NCBI GenBank assembly: GCA_019009955.1
Contig: CM032229.1
Coordinates: 195,827,501-195,891,500, forward strand
DNA: 64,000 nt
Reading direction: 5' to 3'
From: Riptortus pedestris
Taxonomy: Eukaryota; Arthropoda; Insecta; Hemiptera; Alydidae
The position numbers were made by a program, and so were the translations under genes. The notes beneath the pieces were generated by a model. It was not told the origin of the DNA. It ran no database searches and worked only from the letters and a program-made list of their open reading frames with translations. Shown here in pieces: positions 44,152 through 56,869 of this stretch. How positions within the stretch are numbered: the first letter of the stretch is position 1; every line of letters starts with the position of its first letter.

Positions 44152-45385
44152 CTCTGTTAGGCATCCCTCAGTCTCAGGGGCTGCCTCAACTACCACCTGC
44201 TGATATAACACACTTGTCCTCTCACTCCATATTCTCTGTTAGGCATCCCTCAGTCTCAGGGGCTGCCTCAACTACCACCTGCTGATATAACACACTTGTC
44301 CTCTCACTCCATATTCTCTGTTAGGCATCCCTCAGTCTCAGGGGCTGCCTCAACCACCACCTGCTGATATAACACACTTGTCCTCTCACTCCATATTCTC
44401 TGTTAGGCATCCCTCAGTCTCAGGGGCTGCCTCAACTACCACCTGCTGATATAACACACTTGTCCTCTCACTACATATTCTCTGTTAGGCATCCCTCAGT
44501 CTCAGGGGCTGCCTCAACTACCACCTGCTGATATAACACACTTGTCCTCTCACTACATATTCTCTGTTAGGCATCCCTCAGTCTCAGGGGCTGCCTCAAC
44601 TACCACCTGCTGATATAACACACTTGTCCTCTCACTACATATTCTCTGTTAGGCATCCCTCAGTCTCAGGGGCTGCCTCAACTACCACCTGCTGATATAA
44701 CACACTTGTCCTCTCACTACATATTCTCTGTTAGGCATCCCTCAGTCTCAGGGGCTGCCTCAACTACCACCTGCTGATATAACACACTTGTCCTCTCACT
44801 ACATATTCTCTGTTAGGCATCCCTCAGTCTCAGGGGCTGCCTCAACTACCACCTGCTGATATAACACACTTGTCCTCTCACTACATATTCTCTGTTAGGC
44901 ATCCCTCAGTCTCAGGGGCTGCCTCAACTACCACCTGCTGATATAACACACTTGTCCTCTCACTACATATTCTCTGTTAGGCATCCCTCAGTCTCAGGGG
45001 CTGCCTCAACTACCACCTGCTGATATAACACACTTGTCCTCTCACTACATATTCTCTGTTAGGCATCCCTCAGTCTCAGGGGCTGCCTCAACTACCACCT
45101 GCTGATATAACACACTTGTCCTCTCACTACATATTCTCTGTTAGGCATCCCTCAGTCTCAGGGGCTGCCTCAACTACCACCTGCTGATATAACACACTTG
45201 TCCTCTCACTACATATTCTCTGTTAGGCATCCCTCAGTCTCAGGGGCTGCCTCAACTACCACCTGCTGATATAACACACTTGTCCTCTCACTCCATATTC
45301 TCTGTTAGGCATCCCTCAGTCTCAGGGGCTGCCTTAACTACCACCTGCTGATATAACACACTTGTCCTCTCACTCCATATTATCT
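44152..45385. repeat. 82-bp minisatellite, about 15 copies
   Basis: Unit CTCTGTTAGGCATCCCTCAG then TCTCAGGGGCTGCCTCAACT and so on, ending CTCTCACTACATATT. Copies differ mainly at CTCCAT (both ends of the array) versus CTACAT (middle), plus single changes. Not a multiple of three. Confidence 0.96.
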
Positions 45386-45799
45386 ATTTATATTAAAAAA
45401 CAAAACGATGAATATGAGTGAGTGGTGGGGGGGGGGGGGTACCGAAGGCTTAGAACATGTAAACGCCAATAACTGGCTTAATACTTGAGCTGTACATCAC
45501 TTATTAACATGATTGGTTTGTATAACATTTTTCGGTCATATTCATAATAATGCAGATATTTTTGATGCCCCTTTGCGCCTGCTCCGATTTCTGCCATTAA
45601 TAAACATGATGTTTATTCTTGTCTGAACGGCTAAATGCCGAGTATTTTATTGATCAAGAGAACAATTTCGAAACAAGAACGTTACATCCTAATTGATGAC
45701 GTCATCAAACATTGATGTATCTAAACTAGCGAAGATCAGTTGAAAAAAATATTTGGTATTTATCAAGCGCATGTTATAACAGTTTATTATTATTATGGC
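45386..45799. other. AT-rich spacer with poly-G tract
   Basis: A G-run at 45426-45439 and otherwise AT-rich. Nothing recognised. Confidence 0.5.
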
Positions 45800-46067
45800 T
45801 AAAATACAAATTTCTCGGTTAATATTCATTTTAGAGAAAATATGTACAGATGTACAAGATTGAGTTGATACAATTTTTCGACCCGAAGTATAATAAGGAA
45901 GATATCTCAAATTTTTTAAATTCATCTCCATTAAATCCAATTTTCCCCGTTCGATTTCAGCCGTTAACGACTGTAATCTTGAGTATCATGTTAAAACACT
46001 TACATGTCCAATTTGTATTTCGACAAAAAAAATTGCTAGAGGTCACACACACACACACACACACACC

Positions 46068-46134
<67 letters not shown>

Positions 46135-46136
46135 TA
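45800..46136 (+). repeat. Dispersed repeat family B, copy ending in (AC)n(TA)n
   Basis: TTTCTCGGTTAATATTCATT, TACAATTTTTCGACCCGAAG, GATATCTCAAATTTTTTAAA, 'CGATTTCAGCCGTTAACGAC', TTGCTAGAGG, then (AC) about 10 and (AT) about 32 repeats to 46134. The order matches 34370 and 35205. Confidence 0.75.
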
Positions 46137-46137
46137 G

Positions 46138-46212
46138 TGGACCCTTTAGCACACGTTCCATTAGACGCTCAAAAGGAGCTGGGGCGTTGCAGAGCCCAAA
46201 TGGCACCACCTT
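46138..46212 (-). pseudogene. Small Ty3/gypsy reverse transcriptase fragment
   Basis: Minus reads KVVPFGLCNAPAPFERLMER then VLKG, the (T)MPFGLCNAPATFxRLM block of Ty3/gypsy reverse transcriptase, with Met to Val. It is only about 25 codons and starts directly after the (TA)n tail of family B. Confidence 0.75.
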
Positions 46213-46451
46213 CCTTCATTATAAATTACGGTAATACTTAAATATAGCAAATAGTTTTCAGTAAATTTAATATGTTATATGCAGATATATTTCATCTATT
46301 TGGCCGCAATATTCGCAGTTCTCATTATATTACTGCATTTGCCAACATTCGGTTTAAGAAAAATTCCTGATATGAACCAATTCGTTGAGTGCCCTATTGA
46401 GTATTAAATACAATCCAATAGTACAAAAAATACCTAATTACATTACAATAG

Positions 46452-46640
46452 ATGGAAATGGAAAAGCAGATTTAGCAGCCAGAGAAGCCCACCAACTCGA
46501 CTCCATTACCCCAACAACAATTACATCTGCAGAACTCTACCAACCACTGGAAGAAGGTTGATAATAACTGGCAACAAATGAGGAACGAAACCCAGAACAA
46601 TAAACTAAAAACTGTTAAAGGCTCCTTATAATGGAATAAT
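46452..46640 (+). pseudogene. Non-LTR RNase H tail relic
   Basis: Plus reads IDGNGKADLAAREAHQLDSI, PTTITSAELYQ and, with shifts, NWQQMRNETQNNKLKT. GNxKADxAAREA is the end of the RNase H domain in jockey/I-type ORF2. Closely related to 38436-38580, here also keeping the piece lost there to the 48-bp array. Confidence 0.75.
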
Positions 46641-47699
46641 TAAAACCTAGAAATAATCGAGTAGAAGGCTGACGTATAAATAATCGATTTGTAGTCAGCT
46701 GACAACCTTCTTCGGGAAGCGCAGTATCAACGACCTCCCCAGTAATTCAGAAATGTTAGAATCAATCTATAACTAGATTTAATAAATGTATATGTAGACA
46801 CCTACGAATACACTATCTAGTGATGAATTATTAAGGGTTTTGTGAAATTAGTGTTATTAATTTTTTTTTAAAGCGATAGCCCCTGATGAGGTGGGATGTA
46901 AGCCGCGAAACATGTAGGATCAATAAAGTTCGAACAAAAAAAAAAATGGTTTTTATTGGTGACCCTTGCCATAAAATATGAAGAACATATAAACGAATTT
47001 TGAGTTCAGAATAAAAAGAAACCTGCTTAGTTTTCGCAACCCCTGCATGACGGAGTTTTTATGATGTTAGTAAAGTGTGTCAATATGTTTACGTTTCTAA
47101 TTTTGTTAGTATAGTTCGTCAAAATTTCGACATTGGATTAGGTGACTATTTCTGAAATGAAATTAGCAGAACCGTTGGTTGTAGGGCGTATCAGGTGATT
47201 GAATGAAACCATAATAATTTGAATGGGAAAAACTGGGCCGACGAATGACGCTTGATAAAGGCTCAGGTCGGCTGTAGCACCTAGCAATAAACCATAACAC
47301 ATTATCATAAAACAAGGTCAAAGAATATTCACCATAGCACAAACATAAATATTTCTAGAATAAGTCCCGAATTTTGCTCCTCACCATTTACTTTTACAAA
47401 CGCTTATCGCATTCGGGAATTACAATACATTCCCATCCTCAGAGCTACAAACTATATAGCACCATAATTAAGAAGTCTAAAACTAACTTTTTTTTTAAAT
47501 GTACATAACTGGTCATATAACAATACAGTCAATAAAACTATAAAATATACAACAATAACATGTATCTTTAACAACATAGTCATAATTAAAATATAATGAA
47601 TTAATAACGGCTTACTTACTGATTAAACATTAAAATTATATAAAAGGTAATAATCGTGAGTGCATAGGGAGTGCCTATAGAGATGCTACCCTGCCGATG
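46641..47699. other. Spacer with a retroposon-like 3' end and possible hammerhead-like motif
   Basis: At 46890-46945 a segment has CCTGATGAGG, then GCCGCGAAACATG, then CAATAAAG and an A-run: a polyadenylated 3' end of some retroelement. The CTGATGA..GAAAC spacing resembles a hammerhead ribozyme core, though stem II pairs only with a one-base offset. Further right, 47028 carries the motif CGCAACCCCTGCATGACGG shared with the Transib right flank. No gene. Confidence 0.4.
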
Positions 47700-48806
47700 G
47701 ACGTGGGGAGGGGGCAGCTACAGCTCTGCACATGAGAGCTGCCTTCATGTTTCGGGAATCACATTCCCATCCTCAGAGCTACAAACAATTGGGAGGAGGG
47801 GGCAGCTGCAGCTCTGCACATGAGAGCTGCCTTCATGTTTCGGGAACCACATTCCCATCCTCAGAGCTACAAACAATTGGGAGGAGGGGGCAGCTGCAGC
47901 TCTGCACATGAGAGCTGCCTTCATGTTTCGGGAATCACATTCCCATCCTCAGAGCTGCCAACAATTGGGAGGAGGGGGCAGCTACAGCTCTGCATATGAG
48001 AGCTGCCTTCATGTTTCGGGAACCACATTCCCATCCTCAGAGCTGCCAACAATTGGGAGGAGGGGGCAGCCACAGCTCTGCACATGAGAGCTGCCTTCGT
48101 GTTTCGGGAACCACATTCCCATCCTCAGAGCTGCCAACAATTGGGAGGAGGGGGCAGCTACAGCTCTGCACATGAGAGCTGCCTTCGTGTTTCGGGAACC
48201 ACATTCCCATCCTCAGAGCTGCCAACAATTGGGAGGAGGGGGCAGCTACAGCTCTGCACATGAGAGCTGCCTTCATGTTTCGGGAATCACATTCCCATCC
48301 TCAGAGCTGCCAACAATTGGGAGGAGGGGGCAGCTACAGCTCTGCACATGAGAGCTGCCTTCATGTTTCGGGAATCACATTCCCATCCTCAGAGCTGCCA
48401 ACAATTGGGAGGAGGGGGCAGCCACAGCTCTGCACATGAGAGCTGCCTTCGTGTTTCGGGAACCACATTCCCATCCTCAGAGCTGCCAACAATTGGGAGG
48501 AGGGGGCAGCTACAGCTCTGCACATGAGAGCTGCCTTCATGTTTCGGGAACCACATTCCCATCCTCAGAGCTGCCAACAATTGGGAGGAGGGGGCAGCCA
48601 CAGCTCTGCACATGAGAGCTGCCTTCATGTTTCGGGAACCACATTCCCATCCTCAGAGCTGCCAACAATTGGGAGGAGAGGGCAGCCACAGCTCTGCACA
48701 TGAGAGCTGCCTTCGTGTTTCGGGAACCACATTCCCATCCTCAGAGCTGCCAACAATTGGGAGGAGAGGGCAGCTACAGCTCTGCACATGAGAGATGCCT
48801 TCATGT
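47700..48806. repeat. 88-bp minisatellite, about 12.5 copies
   Basis: Unit GGCAGCTACAGCTCTGCACA then TGAGAGCTGCCTTCATGTTT and the CGGGAACCACATTCCC block. Variant sites: GCTACAGC/GCCACAGC, TTCAT/TTCGT, GGGAACC/GGGAATC, GAGGGG/GAGAGG. Minus segments 48037-48276 and 48389-48628 translate identically and are 352 bp (4 units) apart, hinting at a four-unit higher-order block. Confidence 0.95.
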
Positions 48807-50811
48807 CCGTCTGCACATTTACATTCATTTTATTATTCGAGTTCTTCCTCAATACCCTGCTGGTCTTCAGCTTGGTGGTTGTGCTCCTTACAGTGGGAAT
48901 AAAACTAGGACCCTACCTTTCATGTGTTCCTTAGCCCTGATTCGCAACTAAGAGGTATAAAATATTGCCCTCAGAATCCTTCGACAACAAATCAAATAGT
49001 AAAACTAGCTGCCTCTATAGATTGCATGAGAATTGATAAAGTTACAAAAGAGGAAAGTACAACGGTTATAAATAGTTATTAGACATAAGGTTGTTCTTCA
49101 ATCTACTTCCAACTCTGAGCATAAAATTATTAAAGGAGTAAATCATATATTAAAATGAAATGATCATTAAATCAGATAAAAGCCAGGCTGACGAAATACC
49201 AAACTTTTTCATTATTGATAGAAGATGAAAAATGTGAGGAATTGGGAGTGGAGCCTACTAATACATAAAATAAAACGGTAAATGAGGCAATATTTGACTA
49301 ACATATGGTTTAAACCGGAGGAGCGTGGTCGCCTTGTTAATAAAAATCCTCTTTTTCCAAAATTATATTATGTAATAAATAATATATATTTTTTAATGAA
49401 ATTATACTCTTAAAATGAATTGTGAGGAGAGACAAAAGTGGTTCTGATTAACCTGAAAAAATGTACATATTTAGTCTTTGGTGAAGGGGTGTAGCTTCTG
49501 TCGAGAGATATGGACCATCATTGTATTGCACATTCCTATTACCAAATGCATTTAAATTCAGACTGTAATATTCTTAATAAAATAAATTAATAATAATAAG
49601 ATATTTAGAGTTGTATTAAGATTATAAATGTATTCCAATTACTTGTAAAGAGTTTAAATTACATAATATTAGAAAATTGTTTATAGAAAAAAAAAAAACT
49701 ATTTGACGAATCCTATGAGGTTATGATATCATTTAATAGAAATAAACATATTTCATTTGATAGAAATAGGAAATTCAATGCAGATTCCAATCATCATTTT
49801 AATAAGATCCTTCCTCTAGACAAGAAATGGAATGAATTACATAAAATATTGTAGCATCATAAAGGTTGTGCAAGATTTGTATCTATGTCAGCAATCTGCC
49901 TTTTGTCTAATTATGGACGGGTTTAAATATAATTGGTAGGGCTGTTTGTTGAATGGCCGTGACGGTGGTATACCTGGTAGATGTTTCCTTCTGCCAGCAA
50001 TGTAAGGAGTCTTGGTCGTCTCAGATTACGGATTCGATATTTTACGGTCATCTGCGATTTTTCTGGGAAGCTTTTCAATCGAGTCGCAGCGAATCGGGCT
50101 GAGCATCGATAATGCTCGGCCGCGTTATGCACCTCGGCGAGCATTATACTCCCAAGCCCATTATTATTCAATCAACATCTCAATGTTTAATCTATTGGAA
50201 AATATTAAGAGCCGATAGAATATCTCTCTCAACTCCACCCATGAATATTTCAATAGAACATGTAATTGCTCCAAAGGTTAAAACGAATGATGTTGAAATT
50301 ACCTTTATTGTTTATTTTATCGCTATCAAACTAGAAAAACAGATCGACCCGCTCCAAACCAATTTGGGTGAAATAAATTCAATTATTTTTTATTTGTTTA
50401 TTTATTTGAAGAGCTCCGCAACTTGGCGATGTCGCTCAGTACCATTTAGTTGAATTCTCTTGATTAAAATTATAAAATAAGAAAAAAAAAATGTTTTCAA
50501 AATTATTAAAACATAGTACAAAACTTATGGAAATAAAATTAAGGGAATGTAAAAATGATGCTATGTGAAAATATAAATTTCCAGACAAATCCTGGCATGA
50601 GTGAGATGGAAGTCTAAGACACTAGTTTAAAAATGTATTATAAAGAGATATGAAAAGGTAGGGAAATGAGTGGAGCAGGTGAGGTTTAAAGTTTGTTGTT
50701 AATGTCTGTTGTATTCAACTGGTTTAATAGTCTATTTATATGTCGGCTACCTTGTGTTAATAGTTCGTGCAAGTCGTTCAAATGTTGCCGTAGTCTGGAG
50801 TCGGTCAGGAG
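48807..50811. other. AT-rich spacer; one unrecognised minus frame
   Basis: No known repeat apart from A/T tracts. A minus frame at 49923-50171 (about 80 codons, with HNAAEHYRCSARFAATRLKS) has higher GC than its surroundings and protein-like composition but matches nothing I recognise; it may be a fragment of a mobile element. Confidence 0.35.
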
Positions 50812-51895
50812 ATGTTTGATGGTCAGTACTGTGTTACAGTGAGTGATGGTCAGTACTGTGTTACGGTGAGTGATGGTCAGTACTGTGTTACGGTGAGTGA
50901 TGGTCAGTACTGTGTTACGGTGAGTGATGGTCAGTACTGTGTTACGGTGAGTGATGGTCAGTACTGTGTTACGGTGAGTGATGGTCAGTACTGTGTTACG
51001 GTGAGTGATGGTCAGTACTGTGTTACGGTGAGTGATGGTCAGTACTGTGTTACGGTGAGTGATGGTCAGTACTGTGTTACGGTGAGTGATGGTCAGTACT
51101 GTGTTACGGTGAGTGATGGTCAGTACTGTGTTACGGTGAGTGATGGTCAGTACTGTGTTACGGTGAGTGATGGTCAGTACTGTGTTACGGTGAGTGATGG
51201 TCAGTACTGTGTTACGGTGAGTGATGGTCAGTACTGTGTTACGGTGAGTGATGGTCAGTACTGTGTTACGGTGAGTGATGGTCAGTACTGTGTTACGGTG
51301 AGTGATGGTCAGTACTGTGTTACGGTGAGTGATGGTCAGTACTGTGTTACGGTGAGTGATGGTCAGTACTGTGTTACGGTGAGTGATGGTCAGTACTGTG
51401 TTACGGTGAGTGATGGTCAGTACTGTGTTACGGTGAGTGATGGTCAGTACTGTGTTACGGTGAGTGATGGTCAGTACTGTGTTACGGTGAGTGATGGTCA
51501 GTACTGTGTTACGGTGAGTGATGGTCAGTACTGTGTTACGGTGAGTGATGGTCAGTACTGTGTTACGGTGAGTGATGGTCAGTACTGTGTTACGGTGAGT
51601 GATGGTCAGTACTGTGTTACGGTGAGTGATGGTCAGTACTGTGTTACGGTGAGTGATGGTCAGTACTGTGTTACGGTGAGTGATGGTCAGTACTGTGTTA
51701 CGGTGAGTGATGGTCAGTACTGTGTTACGGTGAGTGATGGTCAGTACTGTGTTACGGTGAGTGATGGTCAGTACTGTGTTACGGTGAGTGATGGTCAGTA
51801 CTGTGTTACGGTGAGTGATGGTCAGTACTGTGTTACGGTGAGTGATGGTCAGTACTGTGTTACGGTGAGTGATGGTCAGTACTGTGTTACAGTGA
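50812..51895. repeat. 27-bp minisatellite, about 40 copies
   Basis: Almost perfect units GATGGTCAGTACTGTGTTAC plus GGTGAGT. Only the first and last copies differ, both having ACAGTGAGT in place of ACGGTGAGT. Plus is open for 373 codons (DGQYCVTVS repeated). Absence of any silent variation and of splice or start context argues against a gene. Confidence 0.96.
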
Positions 51896-52460
51896 GTGCA
51901 TGTAGGTCCATCTTTACGGTTTATGAGCTATGAACGTGTAAGTAGTGAATGACCGATTCTAAGCCTAGACGACACCACTTCATCTCGTCTGGTTCGATTT
52001 TCCTTTGTTTAGGTTGTCTAGGATTTCTCAGATTTTGTTATCAGTTTGTAGGCTGTCGGTTGTCCAATCATTGACTACATTTATTTTAATTACAGGTTTC
52101 ATGTGCAGTCAGCCTGTCGATGTCCACAGTTCTTTTCCTGGCTGCTAATTTAGCTTATCTGCGATGTCAGAACTTTGTTTTATGTCTCTGTGTCCACATC
52201 ATAATTATATTATAATCACAACTAGGGCGATATTCTCTAAAAAAAAAAAACAACAAAAACAAAATATCATAGAAATACAACAGAAAATAGAAAACGACAA
52301 AGATCAACAAACTCAACAAAAAAGCAATAGATAACAAAAAAGTATAACAAAATACAAAAATAGAAATTAGGGAAGAATAACAAAATGCCAAAATATAAAA
52401 AAAAACAAAAAAACGGTAGCATTGTTCATCAAATATGAGTGGGCGAATGAGAGGTAAAAT
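51896..52460. other. Spacer, partly A-rich
   Basis: A CAAAAA/CAACAAA-rich tract at about 52240-52420 gives an apparent minus hydrophobic frame (Phe/Leu/Tyr) of 110 codons that is a low-complexity artefact. Nothing else seen. Confidence 0.5.
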
Positions 52461-55400
52461 GTAAGTAGAACTCTTCTCTTTATAAGGACGTAATGACACG
52501 GCTAAACTGAATGTTTATCTTCTCTAAGCCGACTAGTCGAGTTGAGCTATCGACCTTGCCGTATGGGAACTATTGGAGTCTTTGTTACCTTGTAAGTAGA
52601 ACTCTTCTCTTTATAAGGACGTAATGACACGGCTAAACTGAATGTTTAACTTCTCTAAGCCGACTAGTCGAGTTGAGCTATCGACCTTGCCGTATGGGAA
52701 CTATTGGAGTCTTTGTTACCTTGTAAGTAGAACTCTTCTCTTTATAAGGACGTAATGACACGCCTAAACTGAATGTTTAACTTCTCTTAGCCGACTAGTC
52801 GAGTTGAGCTATCGACCTTGCCGTATGGGAACTATTGGAGTCTTTGTTACCTTGTAAGTAGAACTCTTCTCTTTATAAGGACGTAATGACACGGCTAAAC
52901 TGAATGTTTAACGTTTCTAAGCCGGCTAGTCGAGTTGAGCCATCGACCTTGCCGTATGGGAACTATTGGAGTCTTTGTTACCTTGTAAGTAGAACTCTTC
53001 TCTTTATAAGGACGTAATGACACGGCTAAACTGAATGTTTAACTTCTCTTAGCCGGCTAGTCGAGTTGAGCCATCGACCTTGCCGTATGGGAACTATTGG
53101 AGTCTTTGTTACCTTGTAAGTAGAACTCTTCTCTTTATAAGGGCGTAATGACACGGCTAAACTGAATGTTTAACGTTTCTAAGCCGACTAGTCGAGTTGA
53201 GCCATCGACCTTGCCGTATGGGAACTATTGGAGTCTTTGTTACCTTGTAAGTAGAACTCTTCTCTTTATAAGGGCGTAATGACACGGCTAAACTGAATGT
53301 TTAACTTCTCTTAGCCGGCTAGTCGAGTTGAGCTATCGACCTTGCCGTATGGGAACTATTGGAGTCTTTGTTACCTTGTAAGTAGAACTCTTCTCTTTAT
53401 AAGGGCGTAATGACACGGCTTAACTGAATGTATAACTTCTCTTAGCCGGCTAGTCGAGTTGAGCTATCGACCTTGCCGTATGGGAACTATTGGAGTCTTT
53501 GTTACCTTGTAAGTAGAACTCTTCTCTTTATAAGGGCGTAATGACACGGCTAAACTGAAGGTTTAACTTCTCTTAGCCGGCTAGTCGAGTTGAGCTATCG
53601 ACCTTGCCGTATGGGAACTGTTGGAGTCTTTGTTACCTTGTAAGTAGAACTCTTCTCTTTATAAGGGCGTAATGACACGGCTAAACTGAATGTTTAACTT
53701 CTCTTAGCCGACTAGTCGAGTTGAGCTATCGACCTTGCCGTATGGGAACTATTGGAGTCTTTGTTACCTTGTAAGTAGAACTCTTCTCTTTATAAGGGCG
53801 TAATGACACGGCTTAACTGAATGTTTAACTTCTCTAAGCCGACTAGTCGAGTTGAGCTATCGACCTTGCCGTATGGGAACTATTGGGGTCTTTGTTACCT
53901 TGTAATTAGAACTCTTCTATTTATAAGGACGTAATGACACGCCTAAACTGAATGTTTAACTTCTCTTAGCCGGCTAGTCGAGTTGAGCTATCGACCTTGC
54001 CGACTGGGAACGATTGGAGTCTGTGTTACCTTGTAAGTATAAAACTTCTCTTTATAAAGACGTAACCTCCCGGACAAACTTACTCTATAACTTCTCTTAG
54101 CCGACTAGTCGAGTTGAGCTATCGACCTTGCCGTATGGGAACTATTGGAGTCTTTGTTACCTTGTAAGTAGAACTCTTCTCTTTATAAGGACGTAATGAC
54201 ACGGCTAAACTGAATGTTTAACTTCTCTAAGCTGACTAGTCGAGTTGAGCTATCGACCTTGCCGTATGGGAACTATTGGAGTCTTTGTTACCTTGTAAGT
54301 AGAACTCTTCTCTTTATAAGGACGTAATGACACGGCTAAACTGAATGTTTAACTTCTCTAAGCCGACTAGTCGAGTTGAGCTATCGACCTTGCCGTATGG
54401 GAACTATTGGAGTCTTTGTTACCTTGTAAGTAGAACTCTTCTCTTTATAAGGACGTAATGACACGGCTAAACTGAATGTTTAACTTCTCTTAGCCGGCTA
54501 GTCGAGTTGAGCCATCGACCTTGCCGTATGGGAACTATTGGAGTCTTTGTTACCTTGTAAGTAGAACTCTTCTCTTTATAAGGACGTAATGACACGGCTT
54601 AACTGAATGTTTAACTTCTCTTAGCCGGCTAGTCGAGTTGAGCTATCGACTTTGCCGTATGGGAACTATTGGAGTCTTTGTTACCTTGTAAGTAGAACTC
54701 TTCTCTTTATAAGGACGTAATGACTCGGCTTAACTGAATGTTTCACTTCTCTAAGCCGGCTAGTCGAGTTGAGCCATCGACCTTGCCGTATGGGAACTAT
54801 TGGAGTCTTTGTTACCTGGTAAGTAGAACTCTTCTCTTTATAAGGACGTAATGGCACGGCTAAACTGAATGTTTAACTTCTCTTAGCCGGCTAGTCGAGT
54901 TGAGCCATCGACCTTGCCGTATGGGAACTATTGGAGTCTTTGTTACCTTGTAAGTAGAACTCTTCTCTTTATAAGGACGTAATGGCACGGCTAAACTGAA
55001 TGTTTAACTTCTCTTAGCCGGCTAGTCGAGTTGAGCCATCGACCTTGCCGTATGGGAACTATTGGAGTCTTTGTTACCTTGTAAGTAGAACTCTTCTCTT
55101 TATAAGGACGTAATGACACGGCTAAACTGAATGTTTAACGTTTCTAAGCCGACTAGTGGAGTTGAGCTATCGACCTTGCCGCATGGGAACTATTGGAGTC
55201 TTTGTTACCTTGTAAGTAGAACTCTTCTCTTTATAAGGACGTAATGACACGGCTAAACTGAATGTTTAACATCTCTTAGCCGACTAGTGGAATTGAGCCA
55301 TCGACCTTGCCGTATGGGAACTATTGGAGTCTTTGTTACCTTGTAAGTAGAACTCTTCTCTTTATAAGGACGTAATGGCACGGCTAAACTGAATGTTTAA

Positions 55401-56589
55401 CTTCTCTTAGCCGGCTAGTCGAGTTGAGCCATCGACCTTGCCGTATGGGAACTATTGGAGTCTTTGTTACCTTGTAAGTAGAACTCTTCTCTTTATAAGG
55501 ACGTAATGACACGGCTAAACTGAATGTTTAACTTCTCTTAGCCGGCTAGTCGAGTTGAGCCATCGACCTTGCCGTATGGGAACTATTCGAGTCTTTGTTA
55601 CCTTGTAAGTAGAACTCTTCTCTTTATAAGGACGTAATGACACGGCTAAACTGAATGTTTAACTTCTCTAAGCCGACTAGTCGAGTTGAGCTATCGACCT
55701 TGCCGTATGGGAACTATTGGAGTCTTTGTTACCTTGTAAGTAGAACTCTTCTCTTTATAAGGACGTAATGACACGGCTAAACTGAATGTTTAACTTCTCT
55801 AAGCTGACTAGTCGAGTTGAGCCATCGACCTTGCCGTATGGGAACTATTGGAGTCTTTGTTACCTTGTAAGTAGAACTCTTCTCTTTATAAGGACGTAAT
55901 GACACGGCTAAACTGAATGTTTAACTTCTCTAAGCTGACTAGTCGAGTTGAGCCATCGACCTTGCCGTATGGGAACTATTGGAGTCTTTGTTACCTTGTA
56001 AGTAGAACTCTTCTCTTTATAAGGACGTAATGACACGCCTAAACTGAATGTTTAACTTCTCTTAGCCGACTAGTCGAGTTGAGCTATCGACCTTGCCGTA
56101 TGGGAACTATTGGAGTCTTTGTTACCTTGTAAGTAGAACTCTTCTCTTTATAAGGACGTAATGACACGGCTAAACTGAATGTTTAACTTCTCTAAGCCGA
56201 CTAGTCGAGTTGAGCCATCGACCTTGCCGTATGGGAACTATTGGAGTCTTTGTTACCTTGTAAGTAGAACTCTTCTCTTTATAAGGACGTAATGGCACGG
56301 CTAAACTGAATGTTTAACTTCTCTTAGCCGGCTAGTCGAGTTGAGCCATCGACCTTGCCGTATGGGAACTATTGGAGTCTTTGTTACCTTGTAAGTAGAA
56401 CTCTTCTCTTTATAAGGACGTAATGACACGGCTTAACTGAATGTTTAACGTTTCTAAGCCGACTAGTGGAGTTGAGCTATCGACCTTGCCGCATGGGAAC
56501 TATTGGAGTCTTTGTTACCTTGTAAGTAGAACTCTTCTCTTTATAAGGACGGAATGACACGGCTAAACTGAATGTTTAACATCTCTATG
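52461..56589. repeat. 131-bp satellite-like array, about 31 copies
   Basis: The largest array in the window. Units begin GTAAGTAGAACTCTTCTCTT and include TTAACTTCTCTAAGCCGACT, then AGTCGAGTTGAGCTATCGAC, and CCGTATGGGAACTATTGGAG. Variant sites occur in many combinations: GGACGT/GGGCGT, CTAAGCCGAC/CTTAGCCGGC, GAGCTATC/GAGCCATC, AACTTCTC/AACGTTTC. More diverged copies lie near 53930-54100. CGACTAGTCG is a 10-bp perfect palindrome in every unit of that type. Frequent stops in all frames. Confidence 0.97.
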
Positions 56590-56869
56590 CTGACTAAATG
56601 TCTATAATGTCAACCTGAAAATGAAATAAAAAAACTTTCAACCCTGTAAAATACGTCTAGACTACTGTGGAAAATGTCAATATAACCACCTCCAGCAAAT
56701 CAGCTTTGACAATTTGGGATCATAGTATTTGGAGTAAAACACTGTGATTTGAATGCAAATATAATAATATTTAAATGCATTTTTGCACTTGAAAGTGAAC
56801 TATAAAAGGCGACAAATGTCGCAACAACATGTCCAACATGTGTTGGAGGGCGTCATTACTCTGAATACA

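Noticed and set aside
50812..51933. 373-codon DGQYCVTVS repeat protein
   Set aside because: Forty identical 27-bp units without silent variation; treated as minisatellite.
52167..52499. 110-codon hydrophobic minus frame resembling a membrane protein
   Set aside because: Arises from an A/C low-complexity tract on plus; no other evidence.
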